The notes under the pieces: model-generated
The model's database searches: none
The model's input: only the letters and a program-made list of their open reading frames with translations
What the model was told of the DNA's origin: nothing
Program-made: the position numbers and the translations under genes
In this document: one piece after another, positions 35,039-43,234 of the stretch
Layout: every line of letters starts with the position of its first letter
How positions within the stretch are numbered: position 1 is the first letter of the stretch
Assembly (NCBI GenBank): GCA_021299635.1
Contig: JAJTFA010000002.1
Span: 62,001 to 126,000 of the forward strand
Reading direction: 5' to 3'
DNA from: Sphingobacteriales bacterium
GTDB lineage: Bacteria > Bacteroidota > Bacteroidia > UKL13-3
Length of the DNA: 64,000 bases

Positions 35039-35737
35039 ATGAGTGAAGAGTCGAAACTATTTGGTATTAAGCAATGGGCCGAAGATGACAGGCCACGCGA
35101 AAAACTGTTGATGAAAGGCAAGGCATCTTTAAGCGATGCCGAGCTACTGGCCATACTTATTGCCACGGGCACACGTGAGTTGACTGCACTTGATTTGGGG
35201 CAACAGGTACTTAAACTTTCCAACAACAACCTTAATGAGTTAGGAAAACTTGGCATAAAGGATTTGCAAAAAATTAGAGGTGTAGGAAAAGCAAAAGCCA
35301 TCACTATTGCAGCTGCGCTGGAGCTTGGCCGAAGAAGAAAAGAAACCGAACCGTTGCATCGCGATGCTTTTACCTCTAGCAGAGTTGCATACCAATACTT
35401 TGAGCCCATGCTGGCTGATCTGAAACACGAAGAGTTTTGGGTAATGCTGCTCAATCGTTCAAACAAATTTATTGGCGCCAAACGGATTAGCGAAGGCGGA
35501 GTAAGCGGTACCGTAGCCGATCCTAAAATAATTATGCGTTACGCTATTGATGAGCTGGCCTCCTGCATTATTCTGTGCCACAACCACCCATCCGGATCGG
35601 TTAAGCCCAGCGAGGCAGATGTGAGGCTAACGGATAAAATCAAGCAAGCTGCAATCTTGCTTGATATTCATTTAATAGACCATATTATTATAGGGGAAAA
35701 AACCTATTACAGTTTTGCGGACGAAGGCCGCCTGTAA
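35039..35737 (+). CDS. radC: RadC-family JAMM protein (UPF0758)
   Basis: 232 residues. N-terminal helix-hairpin-helix (RGVGKAKAITI, about 80-90) and a C-terminal MPN/JAMM domain with His181, His183 and Asp194 in HNHPSGSVKPSEAD, the likely zinc site. RadC was once linked to DNA repair, but its function is still not settled. Length is standard. It is 23 bp after cruF on the same strand, but may have its own promoter (TTACTACTTTCG). Confidence 0.93.
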   Translation: MSEESKLFGIKQWAEDDRPREKLLMKGKASLSDAELLAILIATGTRELTALDLGQQVLKLSNNNLNELGKLGIKDLQKIRGVGKAKAITIAAALELGRRRKETEPLHRDAFTSSRVAYQYFEPMLADLKHEEFWVMLLNRSNKFIGAKRISEGGVSGTVADPKIIMRYAIDELASCIILCHNHPSGSVKPSEADVRLTDKIKQAAILLDIHLIDHIIIGEKTYYSFADEGRL

Positions 35738-35744
35738 ACTTGGG

Positions 35745-35774
35745 TTTGATATGAGCAACATTCCCCTATTTTTG
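35745..35774 (+). promoter_or_regulatory. Bacteroidota promoter TTTG-N18-TATTTTTG, near-leaderless
   Basis: TTTG at 35745-35748, 18 bp spacer, TATTTTTG at 35767-35774, matching both elements of the consensus. The -7 box ends 7 bp before the gtrA ATG at 35782, so the transcript would begin at or within a few bases of the start codon. Confidence 0.65.
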
Positions 35775-35781
35775 CTGCTGC

Positions 35782-36297
35782 ATGACGGGCATATTACACA
35801 ACATACGTAAACAAATAAGAAAGCATCCTTTTCTGCATAAGTTCATCAAGTTTTGTTTTGTTGGTGCGGCAAGTGCCATGGTGAGTTTATTTGTGTTTTG
35901 GGTGTTTTCTATGCAGTTTCCGCAATACAATCTTTTAGGCAAGGCCATTGGATATGTAATAGGTTTTTTTGTGGGCTTTACCCTTAATAAATTCTGGACG
36001 TATGTAGATCGTGCAGATGACGGAGAAAAATACCTGATGAAGTATGTGATTGTTTATGCGGCCACTTTTTTGGTTTACCTTGTTTTTAATTACACCTGTG
36101 ATCATCTTTTGCGCTTACACCAACCCGTTTATTGGGCGCTTGATTGGTTTCAATTACATGAGGTTGCAGATTGGGCCTACAAGTATGATACAACCGTATC
36201 AAACGCAGCATCAATTGTGGTTAATGCCGTCTTAAATTTTTTAGGAACCAATTTTTTGGTGTTTAGGGTACCAAAACCCGAAGAGCTTTTTGATTAG
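35782..36297 (+). CDS. GtrA-family membrane protein
   Basis: 171 residues. Four predicted membrane helices (FCFVGAASAMVSLFVFWVFS, GYVIGFFVGFTLNKFWTY, YVIVYAATFLVYLVFNY and a last one near 140-160). The start KFIKFCFVGAAS and the FTLNKFWTY helix are typical of GtrA/DPMS-associated proteins that flip or aid undecaprenyl-linked sugars. It overlaps the convergent LysM gene by 4 bp at the end. Its partner glycosyltransferase is not adjacent. Confidence 0.85.
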   Translation: MTGILHNIRKQIRKHPFLHKFIKFCFVGAASAMVSLFVFWVFSMQFPQYNLLGKAIGYVIGFFVGFTLNKFWTYVDRADDGEKYLMKYVIVYAATFLVYLVFNYTCDHLLRLHQPVYWALDWFQLHEVADWAYKYDTTVSNAASIVVNAVLNFLGTNFLVFRVPKPEELFD

Positions 36298-37535
36298 TCT
36301 TTCTTTTTCAATTTCTTTTTTTGTTGGGTGCTCATGCTATTAATTCTCTTGTAATAGCCTGTTTTGCTATGCTTAACCCAAATGGTTATTTTCTGACCCC
36401 TCTTCAGCTTATCTGATTTCAGCTTATTCCAGGATTTTATTTCTTTCGGGGTTACATCAAACCAATCTGCTACATCTGATAAAATATCTCCCTTTTTTAC
36501 GGTGTAGCTAACCCTTTTCTTGTCAAACTTGGTTGTTTCATTAGGCGCTTGTTGGGTGGCTGTTTCTGTTGGTGTTGGGGTTTTGGTTGTATCTGTTTGC
36601 GCCTGTTGAATAGCAACCGGGGCAAACTCTGTTGGTTTGGGTAGCGGATTATAAACAGTATCTTTTAACAGCTCAAATAACCTGCCTTTGGTTTTAGGTA
36701 AATAAATCCAGTAGCCATCTACATTGTAAGGTATAATATCCTTTTTAAATACGGGGTTGAGTTTACGAAGCTGTTCCAGCGGAATATCTATGGTGGCAGA
36801 TATTTGCTGAAATGAAAGCCACTTGTTTACCAAAACACTGTCGTTCTCATTAAACAAGTCCGGATAAACTGGTTTTATGCCGTGTTCCTTATAATAATTC
36901 ATGATGTATGCTGCGGCAACAAAACGCGGATACGCCTCTCGGGTATTTTCAGGGATAAAGGGGTATACATCCCAAAAATAAAGGCTATTGCCTGCCATGC
37001 GAATGCATTTATTTAACATTACCGGTGAGCATGCATAAGATGCAATTACCAGAGGCCACTGTTTGTAAATGCTGAATAGATCTTTGAAATGCGTTACAGC
37101 AGTAGCTGTAGATTTTCTAATGTCTTTTCTTTCGTCAACAAAAGAGTTTACCTTCAGCTTATACATTTTTGAAACATTATACATCATCATCCACATGCCT
37201 GTTGCGCCATAAGGATTTTGTGAAAGCGGATCGAGCTCTGAAAGAGCAACGGCAAAATATTTTAAATCGGTTGGAAGATTTTTTACGCGGAGCGCCTTTT
37301 CAATCATTGGAAAATAAACCTTACTCATACCTATAATCTCTCTGGTTTTTTCAGGATTTTCCAGATAGGCATCAATGTGTTTTTTTACTTGTGGATTATA
37401 ACTTAAATCAACTGGCGATTTTAAAACCGAAAGCCGGGTTTGGTATTGCTCTTCTGTGCCGGGTTTTATCTGCGCATTGCCGTTAAAGGGAAAAAGCAGG
37501 CCTATTAAATTTAGTAATAATAAAAGTTTTTTCAT
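36294..37535 (-). CDS. LysM protein with degenerate lytic-transglycosylase-like domain
   Basis: 413 residues from the ATG at 37535, which gives a clean signal peptide (MKKLLLLLNLIGLLFPFNGNAQ); the frame opens 14 codons earlier inside gatA. Residues about 70-200 resemble an SLT/MltD domain, but at the motif ESxFxP...GAxGLWQ it reads LSELDPLSQNPYGATGMWM: Leu98 sits at the catalytic Glu position (nearest acid Glu100 is shifted by two) and Met116 replaces Gln. The later YNxGP element reads YACSP. A Thr/Pro/Gln-rich linker (about 310-345) leads to a C-terminal LysM near 350-400. It likely binds peptidoglycan without cutting it. It follows gatA by 19 bp. Confidence 0.8.
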   Translation of the reverse strand: MKKLLLLLNLIGLLFPFNGNAQIKPGTEEQYQTRLSVLKSPVDLSYNPQVKKHIDAYLENPEKTREIIGMSKVYFPMIEKALRVKNLPTDLKYFAVALSELDPLSQNPYGATGMWMMMYNVSKMYKLKVNSFVDERKDIRKSTATAVTHFKDLFSIYKQWPLVIASYACSPVMLNKCIRMAGNSLYFWDVYPFIPENTREAYPRFVAAAYIMNYYKEHGIKPVYPDLFNENDSVLVNKWLSFQQISATIDIPLEQLRKLNPVFKKDIIPYNVDGYWIYLPKTKGRLFELLKDTVYNPLPKPTEFAPVAIQQAQTDTTKTPTPTETATQQAPNETTKFDKKRVSYTVKKGDILSDVADWFDVTPKEIKSWNKLKSDKLKRGQKITIWVKHSKTGYYKRINSMSTQQKKKLKKKD

Positions 37536-37554
37536 CACAGCTTTGCCTTCAGAA

Positions 37555-38964
37555 TTATAGCGTTTGTGCAAGAGCAAGAAGTTCGTCCTCGCAAAAATTA
37601 TTGCCCATTAATTGCACGCCTATTGGCATTCCGTTGCTATGCGTACCGCAAGGTACAGATATCGCAGGATGGCCCGATATGTTGGCATGAACGGTAAAAA
37701 TATCTGCTAAATACATTGCAATCGGATCGGCTGATTTTTCTCCGGCTTTAAATGCGGGCGTTGGTGTGGTGGGCAAAAGAATAAAGTCAAATGTTTCAAA
37801 TAGTTCGTTGGTTTTTTGTTGAACCAGTTTTCTCACTTGTTGTGCCTTGCTGTAGTATGCATCAAAAAAACCTGCCGACAATACAAAGGTTCCCAACATA
37901 ATCCTTCTTTTCACTTCAGGGCCAAAACCTTCGCTACGCGATTTTTTGAATGTTTCTTCCAGGTCTTTTGCTTTTGGGCTTCTGTAGCCATACATCAATC
38001 CGGAAAAACGTGATAGGTTGGAAGAAGCCTCTGCGGTAGTAAGCACATAGTAAATTGGTACCAATACATCTAAAAGCGGAAAGCTTATTTCTTCAATATG
38101 ATGCCCTTGTAATTTTAGTTTTTCTATGGTTGCCTCTACTGCCTTTTTTACTTCAGGATCAATTCCTTCAAGGTATAACCCTTCCTTCATTACCGCAATC
38201 TTTGCGACTGCCTTTGTTGTGGTTTGTTTAAAATGCGGAACCGTCTTGGCAGAGGTAGTTGCATCATGCGGGTCAATTCCGGCAATTACCTCCATAATAT
38301 TTTGCATGTCTGAAACGCTTGAGGTGAGTGGCCCAATCTGATCAAATGATGAAGCATATGCAATAAGACCATAACGCGATACACGCCCATAGGTTGGTTT
38401 AAGCCCATAAACACCACAAAAAGCTGCTGGCTGCCTAACAGAACCTCCCGTATCAGAGCCCAATGTGGCTAAGCACAAATCGGCTTGTACAGCAACAGCA
38501 GCGCCACCTGAAGAGCCTCCGGAAACATGTTCGTGGCTGGCGGCATTAAGCACCCTGCCAAAGGCTGAATTTTCGTTTGATGCGCCCATAGCAAATTCAT
38601 CACAATTGAGTCTGCCAATAATAATTGCGTCTTCGGCCAATAACCTTTCTACAACAGTAGCTGAATAAACAGACTCGAACCCTTCAAGAATTTTAGAAGA
38701 GGCAGAAACCTTATGTCCTTTATAACAAATATTGTCTTTAAGACCAATTACCATTCCGGCAAGTTTGCCCGCTATGCCGTTTTTTATTTTTTGCTCGATA
38801 AGATCTGCGGCATGCAATGCTTCTTCTGCCCAAACCTCCAAAAACGCATTAAGTGATTTGTTTTTTTCAATATTCTCCAAATAATACGAAACAAGACCAC
38901 GCATAGTGATCTTGCCTGCCAATAAATCGGCATTTATTTCTTCAAGACTGCTAAATCTTTTCAC
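37555..38964 (-). CDS. gatA: Asp-tRNA(Asn)/Glu-tRNA(Gln) amidotransferase subunit A
   Basis: 469 residues. Amidase that makes ammonia for transamidation of misacylated tRNA. The Ser-cisSer-Lys triad is intact: Lys76 in GLKDNI, Ser151 in SGGSSGG, Ser175 in DTGGSVRQPA. Spacing matches S. aureus GatA (79, 154, 178). gatB and gatC are elsewhere. It lies 3 bp downstream of tatA and upstream of the LysM gene, so these three appear to be one operon. Confidence 0.96.
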   Translation of the reverse strand: MKRFSSLEEINADLLAGKITMRGLVSYYLENIEKNKSLNAFLEVWAEEALHAADLIEQKIKNGIAGKLAGMVIGLKDNICYKGHKVSASSKILEGFESVYSATVVERLLAEDAIIIGRLNCDEFAMGASNENSAFGRVLNAASHEHVSGGSSGGAAVAVQADLCLATLGSDTGGSVRQPAAFCGVYGLKPTYGRVSRYGLIAYASSFDQIGPLTSSVSDMQNIMEVIAGIDPHDATTSAKTVPHFKQTTTKAVAKIAVMKEGLYLEGIDPEVKKAVEATIEKLKLQGHHIEEISFPLLDVLVPIYYVLTTAEASSNLSRFSGLMYGYRSPKAKDLEETFKKSRSEGFGPEVKRRIMLGTFVLSAGFFDAYYSKAQQVRKLVQQKTNELFETFDFILLPTTPTPAFKAGEKSADPIAMYLADIFTVHANISGHPAISVPCGTHSNGMPIGVQLMGNNFCEDELLALAQTL

Positions 38965-38967
38965 CGG

Positions 38968-39183
38968 TTATTTGGTTTCTTCCTTGGCTTTGTCTTTTTC
39001 TTTCATGCCCTCCTCTATCTGTGATTTCACATTTTTCTTTGCATCATTAAATTCTCTGATGCCTTGGCCTACGCCACGCATTAATTCAGGAATTTTTTTG
39101 CCACCAAACAATAGTAATATAGCAAGGATAATCAGTATCCATTCGCCACCGCCAAGGTTTCCCAGAAAAAGTAATGTCTTCAT
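38968..39183 (-). CDS. tatA: Sec-independent protein translocase TatA
   Basis: 71 residues. One N-terminal membrane helix (WILIILAILLLFGGKKIPEL) preceded by a glycine-rich stretch, then an amphipathic helix (LMRGVGQGIREFNDAKK) and a charged Lys/Glu tail, exactly the TatA layout. It forms the pore for folded protein export. tatC is not in the window. It begins an operon with gatA. Confidence 0.95.
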   Translation of the reverse strand: MKTLLFLGNLGGGEWILIILAILLLFGGKKIPELMRGVGQGIREFNDAKKNVKSQIEEGMKEKDKAKEETK

Positions 39184-39241
39184 TTGTTAAAATTAAATTA
39201 GCGTACGAAATTAATTTTTTATTTGAAATATGTAAATGTGA

Positions 39242-40456
39242 CTAGAGCTGCACTTGTTTTTTTAGCTGCGCCACTTCACGGGCATTTAACTCGCGCCATT
39301 CTCCGCGTTTCATTCCTTTTTTGTTAAAGCCTGCATAAACCACTCTATCCAGTTTATCTAGCGAATAACCGAGGGCTTCAAAAAGGCGGTGCACAATTCT
39401 GTTTCTTCCACTATGTAACTCCACCATTACTTCGTTTTTATGCGCAGGGTCGGGCATAACAACCGCATCGGGCTTCATAAAACCATCTTCTAACTCCAGG
39501 CCATTAGCCAACTCCCACAAATGCTCACCTTTAAAGTTTTTATTAAGTGTTGCTTTATATACTTTCTGCACTCCGTATTTTGGATGCATCAGGCGCTGAG
39601 AAAGCTCGCCATCGTTGGTTAAAATTAACACGCCCGTTGTATTCCTGTCCAACCTTCCGATGGGGTAAACCCTTGGCAAATCATGCCCAATCAGCAAGTC
39701 AGTTACAATTCTTCTCTTATCAGGATCTTCTAAAGATGTGATCGTATCTTTAGGTTTATTCATAATGATGTATGCTTTTCTTTCGGTTGATAAGCGCTCG
39801 TTGTTAAACTTCACTTCATCTCCCGGCCTCACCTTTGTGCCAAGCTCTGTTACTATATTGCCATTTACGCTTACCAATCCTGCAGCAATCAACTCATCGG
39901 CTTCCCTTCTGGAGCAAACGCCCGCATTGGAAAGATATCTGTTAAGCCTTATTTCACCATCAAAAGATTCGGGCTGATTATCATTTTCATTGCGCTTTTT
40001 TTCATATGATTTTTGATAGCCCTTTTTATAGCCAAACTTTTTATCGGTATTCTTTTTTGAAAAGCCTCGTTTTTCTGAACCCCTTTTTTCGCCTTGCTTA
40101 TCTCTGCCGGACTCAAACTTTGGCTTACGGCTATCTGTTTGTTTATTTGTGCGGTTGCGTCTAAAAGGCGTTTCTTTCTCGTTTTTGGGAGATGTTCTTT
40201 TATCGGCCAAACGTGCTTTGGCTTTATCTATGGTGTTGGTGCGGCCTGTTTTTTCTGCAGGCTTTCCAAATCTGCTTTTTACTCCTTCGCGTTCTGGCTT
40301 ATTCTTTGAAGAAAATGATGCCCTGGTTTTTTTAAATGGGCCGCTTTTTTCTTCTGTAAATCGGTTAATGCTTTTCTTGGGCCGACTGCCGCGTTTTGCC
40401 TGACCAAATTTTCCGGAAGGTTTTTTTGCTCCCTGCGTTTGTTTACTGTTTTTCAT
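39242..40456 (-). CDS. rluB: rRNA pseudouridine synthase, RsuA/RluB family, with long basic N-terminal tail
   Basis: 404 residues. Residues about 165-225 form an S4 RNA-binding domain (IRLNRYLSNAGVCSRREADELI, SVNGNIV), and the catalytic domain has YPIGRLDRNTTGVLILTNDGE with the catalytic Asp, plus RMLHPKYGVQKVYKA and VELHSGRNRIVHRLF. The first 165 residues are a low-complexity extension of Lys, Arg, Ser, Gly and Phe (KRGSRPKKS, RNRTNKQTDS), probably disordered and RNA-binding. Such tails are common on this family in Bacteroidota, I believe. The E. coli enzyme lacks one. Confidence 0.9.
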   Translation of the reverse strand: MKNSKQTQGAKKPSGKFGQAKRGSRPKKSINRFTEEKSGPFKKTRASFSSKNKPEREGVKSRFGKPAEKTGRTNTIDKAKARLADKRTSPKNEKETPFRRNRTNKQTDSRKPKFESGRDKQGEKRGSEKRGFSKKNTDKKFGYKKGYQKSYEKKRNENDNQPESFDGEIRLNRYLSNAGVCSRREADELIAAGLVSVNGNIVTELGTKVRPGDEVKFNNERLSTERKAYIIMNKPKDTITSLEDPDKRRIVTDLLIGHDLPRVYPIGRLDRNTTGVLILTNDGELSQRLMHPKYGVQKVYKATLNKNFKGEHLWELANGLELEDGFMKPDAVVMPDPAHKNEVMVELHSGRNRIVHRLFEALGYSLDKLDRVVYAGFNKKGMKRGEWRELNAREVAQLKKQVQL

Positions 40457-40697
40457 CTGCTGAGCAAAGGTAGGTTATTTTTTATGCATGCCTTGTTTAA
40501 CTTAACACCTATGCGCTTGTGGTTAATCACATTTTTCAACGCATGTGCACAGCAAAGGCTTTTGTTATACACTAAAGTGACTGCTAATGAGTGTTTTAAA
40601 CTAGGCCCTTTTATTTTGTGTCTATTAAATTATTTCGGTCGTGGGTATCATTTGGGTTTTCCGCCTTAGTGAAGCGCTCTAATGCAAAAAAACAGGG

Positions 40698-40705
40698 TAA
40701 ATTTG
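40698..40705 (+). promoter_or_regulatory. -7 box upstream of the M16 peptidase operon
   Basis: TAAATTTG is an exact TAnnTTTG match 26 bp before the TTG start at 40732. No TTTG element with proper spacing is visible. The rest of the 275 bp gap 40457-40731 holds no gene I can support; a 76-codon plus-strand frame at 40439-40669 overlaps the neighbouring gene and has no recognisable features. Confidence 0.45.
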
Positions 40706-40731
40706 CCTTATAGTAATAAACACCCAAGAAA

Positions 40732-41973
40732 TTGATCAACTATCAGCGTTTTTTTCTTACAAACGGGCTTACCGTAATTCACCACCACGACCCCAACACC
40801 AAACTTTGCGTACTTAACATTCTTTATAAGGTTGGCTCAAAAAATGAGCTGCCCAACAAAACGGGATTTGCCCATTTGTTTGAACACCTCATGTTCGGAG
40901 GTTCAGTAAATATTTCTGACTATGATGATGAGCTTCAAAAAGCGGGCGGTGAAAACAATGCTTTTACAAGCAACGATATTACCAACTATTACCTTACACT
41001 GCCACAGCAAAATATTGAAACGGGGTTTTGGCTGGAAAGCGACCGCATGCTTAGCCTTGATTTCAGTGAGCAATCGCTTGATGTACAACGCAATGTGGTA
41101 ATTGAAGAGTTTAAAGAGCGTTACCTGAACCAACCATATGGAGATATTTGGTTAAAGCTATTGCCCCTGGCCTACAAGATTCACCCCTATAACTGGCCAA
41201 CCATAGGCAAAGAAATAAGCCACATTGAATCGGCATCTTTAGATGATGTAAAAAACTTCTTCTTTTCTTTCTATGCTCCTAACAATGCTATTTTGGTTGT
41301 GGCTGGTAACATAGATCTTGATCAAACAAAAGCGCTTTGCCAAAAGTGGTTTGCAGAAATTCCGTCCAGAGAAGTGCGCAAGCCTGATTATGAGCAAGAA
41401 CCAAAGCAAACAGAGGCCCGTTTTCTGAGCATTGAGGCCGATGTGCCGCTGCATGCCATTGTTAAAGCATACCACATGCCCGCTCGCATGGAAAACGGTT
41501 ATTATGAATCCGATTTATTGTCGGACATGCTGGGGTCGGGCCGCTCAGCAATCCTATATCAGGAGCTGGTTAAAAATCAGCGGTTATTCTCTGAGCTTGA
41601 TTGTTACATTACGGGCGATATTGACCGCGGCCTGTTTGTTATTGAAGGCAAGTTAATGAAAAACATTACGCACGAAAAAGCAAACGAAGAAATAGAAAAA
41701 ACCCTGCGCTTGGCATTAGAAAGTATTGAAGAAAAGGATTTGCAGAAAGTGAAAAACAAAACAGAAACCACCATACGCTTTAATGAAGTTAACGTGCTAA
41801 ACAGGGCCATGAAACTGGCATACTGTGAGATGCTGGGGGATATTGACCTGGCAAACTCAGAGGCGGATCAATACCTGAAAGTGAATTTACAAACACTTAA
41901 GGCCATGGGTAAAGATATGCTCAGGGCCGAAAATTGCTCAACACTTTTTTATATAAGTAAAAATGCCAAGTAA
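40732..41973 (+). CDS. M16-family zinc peptidase, catalytic subunit
   Basis: 413 residues from a TTG start. Inverted zinc motif HxxEH is present as HLFEH (His48, Glu51, His52), with the third ligand probably Glu125 or Glu126 in NVVIEEFKERY. The second half-domain begins near 200. The next gene encodes a homologue without the motif, so the two halves of an M16B enzyme are separate chains that form a clam-shell heterodimer. It likely degrades peptides; no signal peptide is clear. The last 11 bp overlap the next gene. Confidence 0.9.
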   Translation: MINYQRFFLTNGLTVIHHHDPNTKLCVLNILYKVGSKNELPNKTGFAHLFEHLMFGGSVNISDYDDELQKAGGENNAFTSNDITNYYLTLPQQNIETGFWLESDRMLSLDFSEQSLDVQRNVVIEEFKERYLNQPYGDIWLKLLPLAYKIHPYNWPTIGKEISHIESASLDDVKNFFFSFYAPNNAILVVAGNIDLDQTKALCQKWFAEIPSREVRKPDYEQEPKQTEARFLSIEADVPLHAIVKAYHMPARMENGYYESDLLSDMLGSGRSAILYQELVKNQRLFSELDCYITGDIDRGLFVIEGKLMKNITHEKANEEIEKTLRLALESIEEKDLQKVKNKTETTIRFNEVNVLNRAMKLAYCEMLGDIDLANSEADQYLKVNLQTLKAMGKDMLRAENCSTLFYISKNAK

Positions 41974-43234
41974 CAGAAAACTGGCCCCGGCCGTAAGAGA
42001 AATTAATAAGGTAATTATTAAACCGGCCGATTGCTTAACACTTCCAAGCGGAATCAAAATGTATTCGGTTAACGACCCAAGTGTTGATGTGCTAAAAATT
42101 GAATTTGTGTTTGATGCAGGTGCCCGATTACAGCCCTCACCTTATGTGGCTAGCGCCACAAATGCTATGCTGGTTGAAGGAACCACAAAATACACCTCCA
42201 AAGAACTGGCCGAAAACCTTGATTTTTTTGGTGCTTACCTACAAAACCGTTCTGGTAGTGACGATGCAACACTTACGTTATTTTGCCTACCCAGGCATCT
42301 GGAATCTTGTCTGCCTTTTGTGGTTGATATTTTAACAAATGCCAGTTACAGCGAACATGAACTTATTACACAAAAGGAAAATGCCATACAGCGTTTGATG
42401 GTGAACGAAGGCAAAACCTCTTATCTGGCAAGAAGATCGTTTTATGAATCGGTTTTTGGATATAATAATCCATACGGAACACCTGTTTATCAACAAGATA
42501 TAAATAATATTTCACGTGAAACACTTGTTTCATACTATGAAAATAAATATAGGGCCAAACTAAAATACCTGATGATTTCCGGGTCGGTTGGAAGCATGGT
42601 TATTGATAAATTGGCCTCAGCGCTTTCAGGCTTTACAGAGCAAAACCAAACCAAATATGTATATGCCACTACGCAAGAAAGGGCAAAGAAGATTGCAATT
42701 CACAAAGACGGTTCGGTACAATCTACAATTAGAATAGGGCGCAAATTATTTGGCCGAAACCACCCGGATTTCAGAAAAATGCAGCTGCTTAACTTGGTTC
42801 TGGGCGGGTATTTTGGTTCTAGGCTTATGTCTAATATCAGAGAAGAAAAAGGCCTTACCTATGGCATTTATTCCTCGCTGGAATCATATCTTTATGATGG
42901 GGCGTTTTACATAGAAACAGACATTAATAATGATCTGGTTGAGCTTGGCGTTTCAGAAATATACAAAGAGTTGCACCTCCTTAGCACGCAGCCTATAGGG
43001 GAGGAAGAGCTGAATACCGCGAAGAGTTATATGTTGGGCTCATTTCTGAGAAGCCTGGATGGTGTGTTTGAACAAGCAAATCGCCAAAGGATTTTAATTG
43101 ATTATGGCCTAAGCGCTGAATACTATGAGGAATTTATTGAAATAATTAAAAACACCAACTCGTTATCACTTTTGGAACTGGCAAATAAATATTTAAAACA
43201 AGAAGATCTTTATGAGGTTGTTGCAGGGAAATAG
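41963..43234 (+). CDS. M16-family peptidase, non-catalytic subunit
   Basis: 423 residues. M16 fold but no HxxEH at the corresponding place (SPYVASATNAMLVEGTT). It keeps the C-terminal substrate-binding Arg/Tyr motif GSRLMSNIREEKGLTYGIYSS near 285-305, as expected for the partner of a catalytic M16B subunit. A parS-like palindrome (42508-42523) lies inside the coding sequence. The next gene starts before its stop (23 bp overlap). Confidence 0.88.
   Translation: MPSNRKLAPAVREINKVIIKPADCLTLPSGIKMYSVNDPSVDVLKIEFVFDAGARLQPSPYVASATNAMLVEGTTKYTSKELAENLDFFGAYLQNRSGSDDATLTLFCLPRHLESCLPFVVDILTNASYSEHELITQKENAIQRLMVNEGKTSYLARRSFYESVFGYNNPYGTPVYQQDINNISRETLVSYYENKYRAKLKYLMISGSVGSMVIDKLASALSGFTEQNQTKYVYATTQERAKKIAIHKDGSVQSTIRIGRKLFGRNHPDFRKMQLLNLVLGGYFGSRLMSNIREEKGLTYGIYSSLESYLYDGAFYIETDINNDLVELGVSEIYKELHLLSTQPIGEEELNTAKSYMLGSFLRSLDGVFEQANRQRILIDYGLSAEYYEEFIEIIKNTNSLSLLELANKYLKQEDLYEVVAGK
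42508..42523. other. parS-like ParB-binding site 1
   Basis: TATTTCACGTGAAACA matches the perfectly palindromic parS form TGTTTCACGTGAAACA at 15 of 16 bases (position 2, A for G). It lies inside the second M16 gene. Chance expectation for a match this good anywhere in 64 kb is of the order of one in a thousand under uniform composition. Confidence 0.75.

Noticed and set aside
34924-35481. 185-codon minus-strand frame across cruF/radC
   Set aside because: Antisense to the well-supported radC, without domain or start signal.
40439-40669. 76-codon plus-strand frame upstream of the M16 gene
   Set aside because: Overlaps the start of the pseudouridine synthase, has no recognisable features and lies where a promoter is expected.
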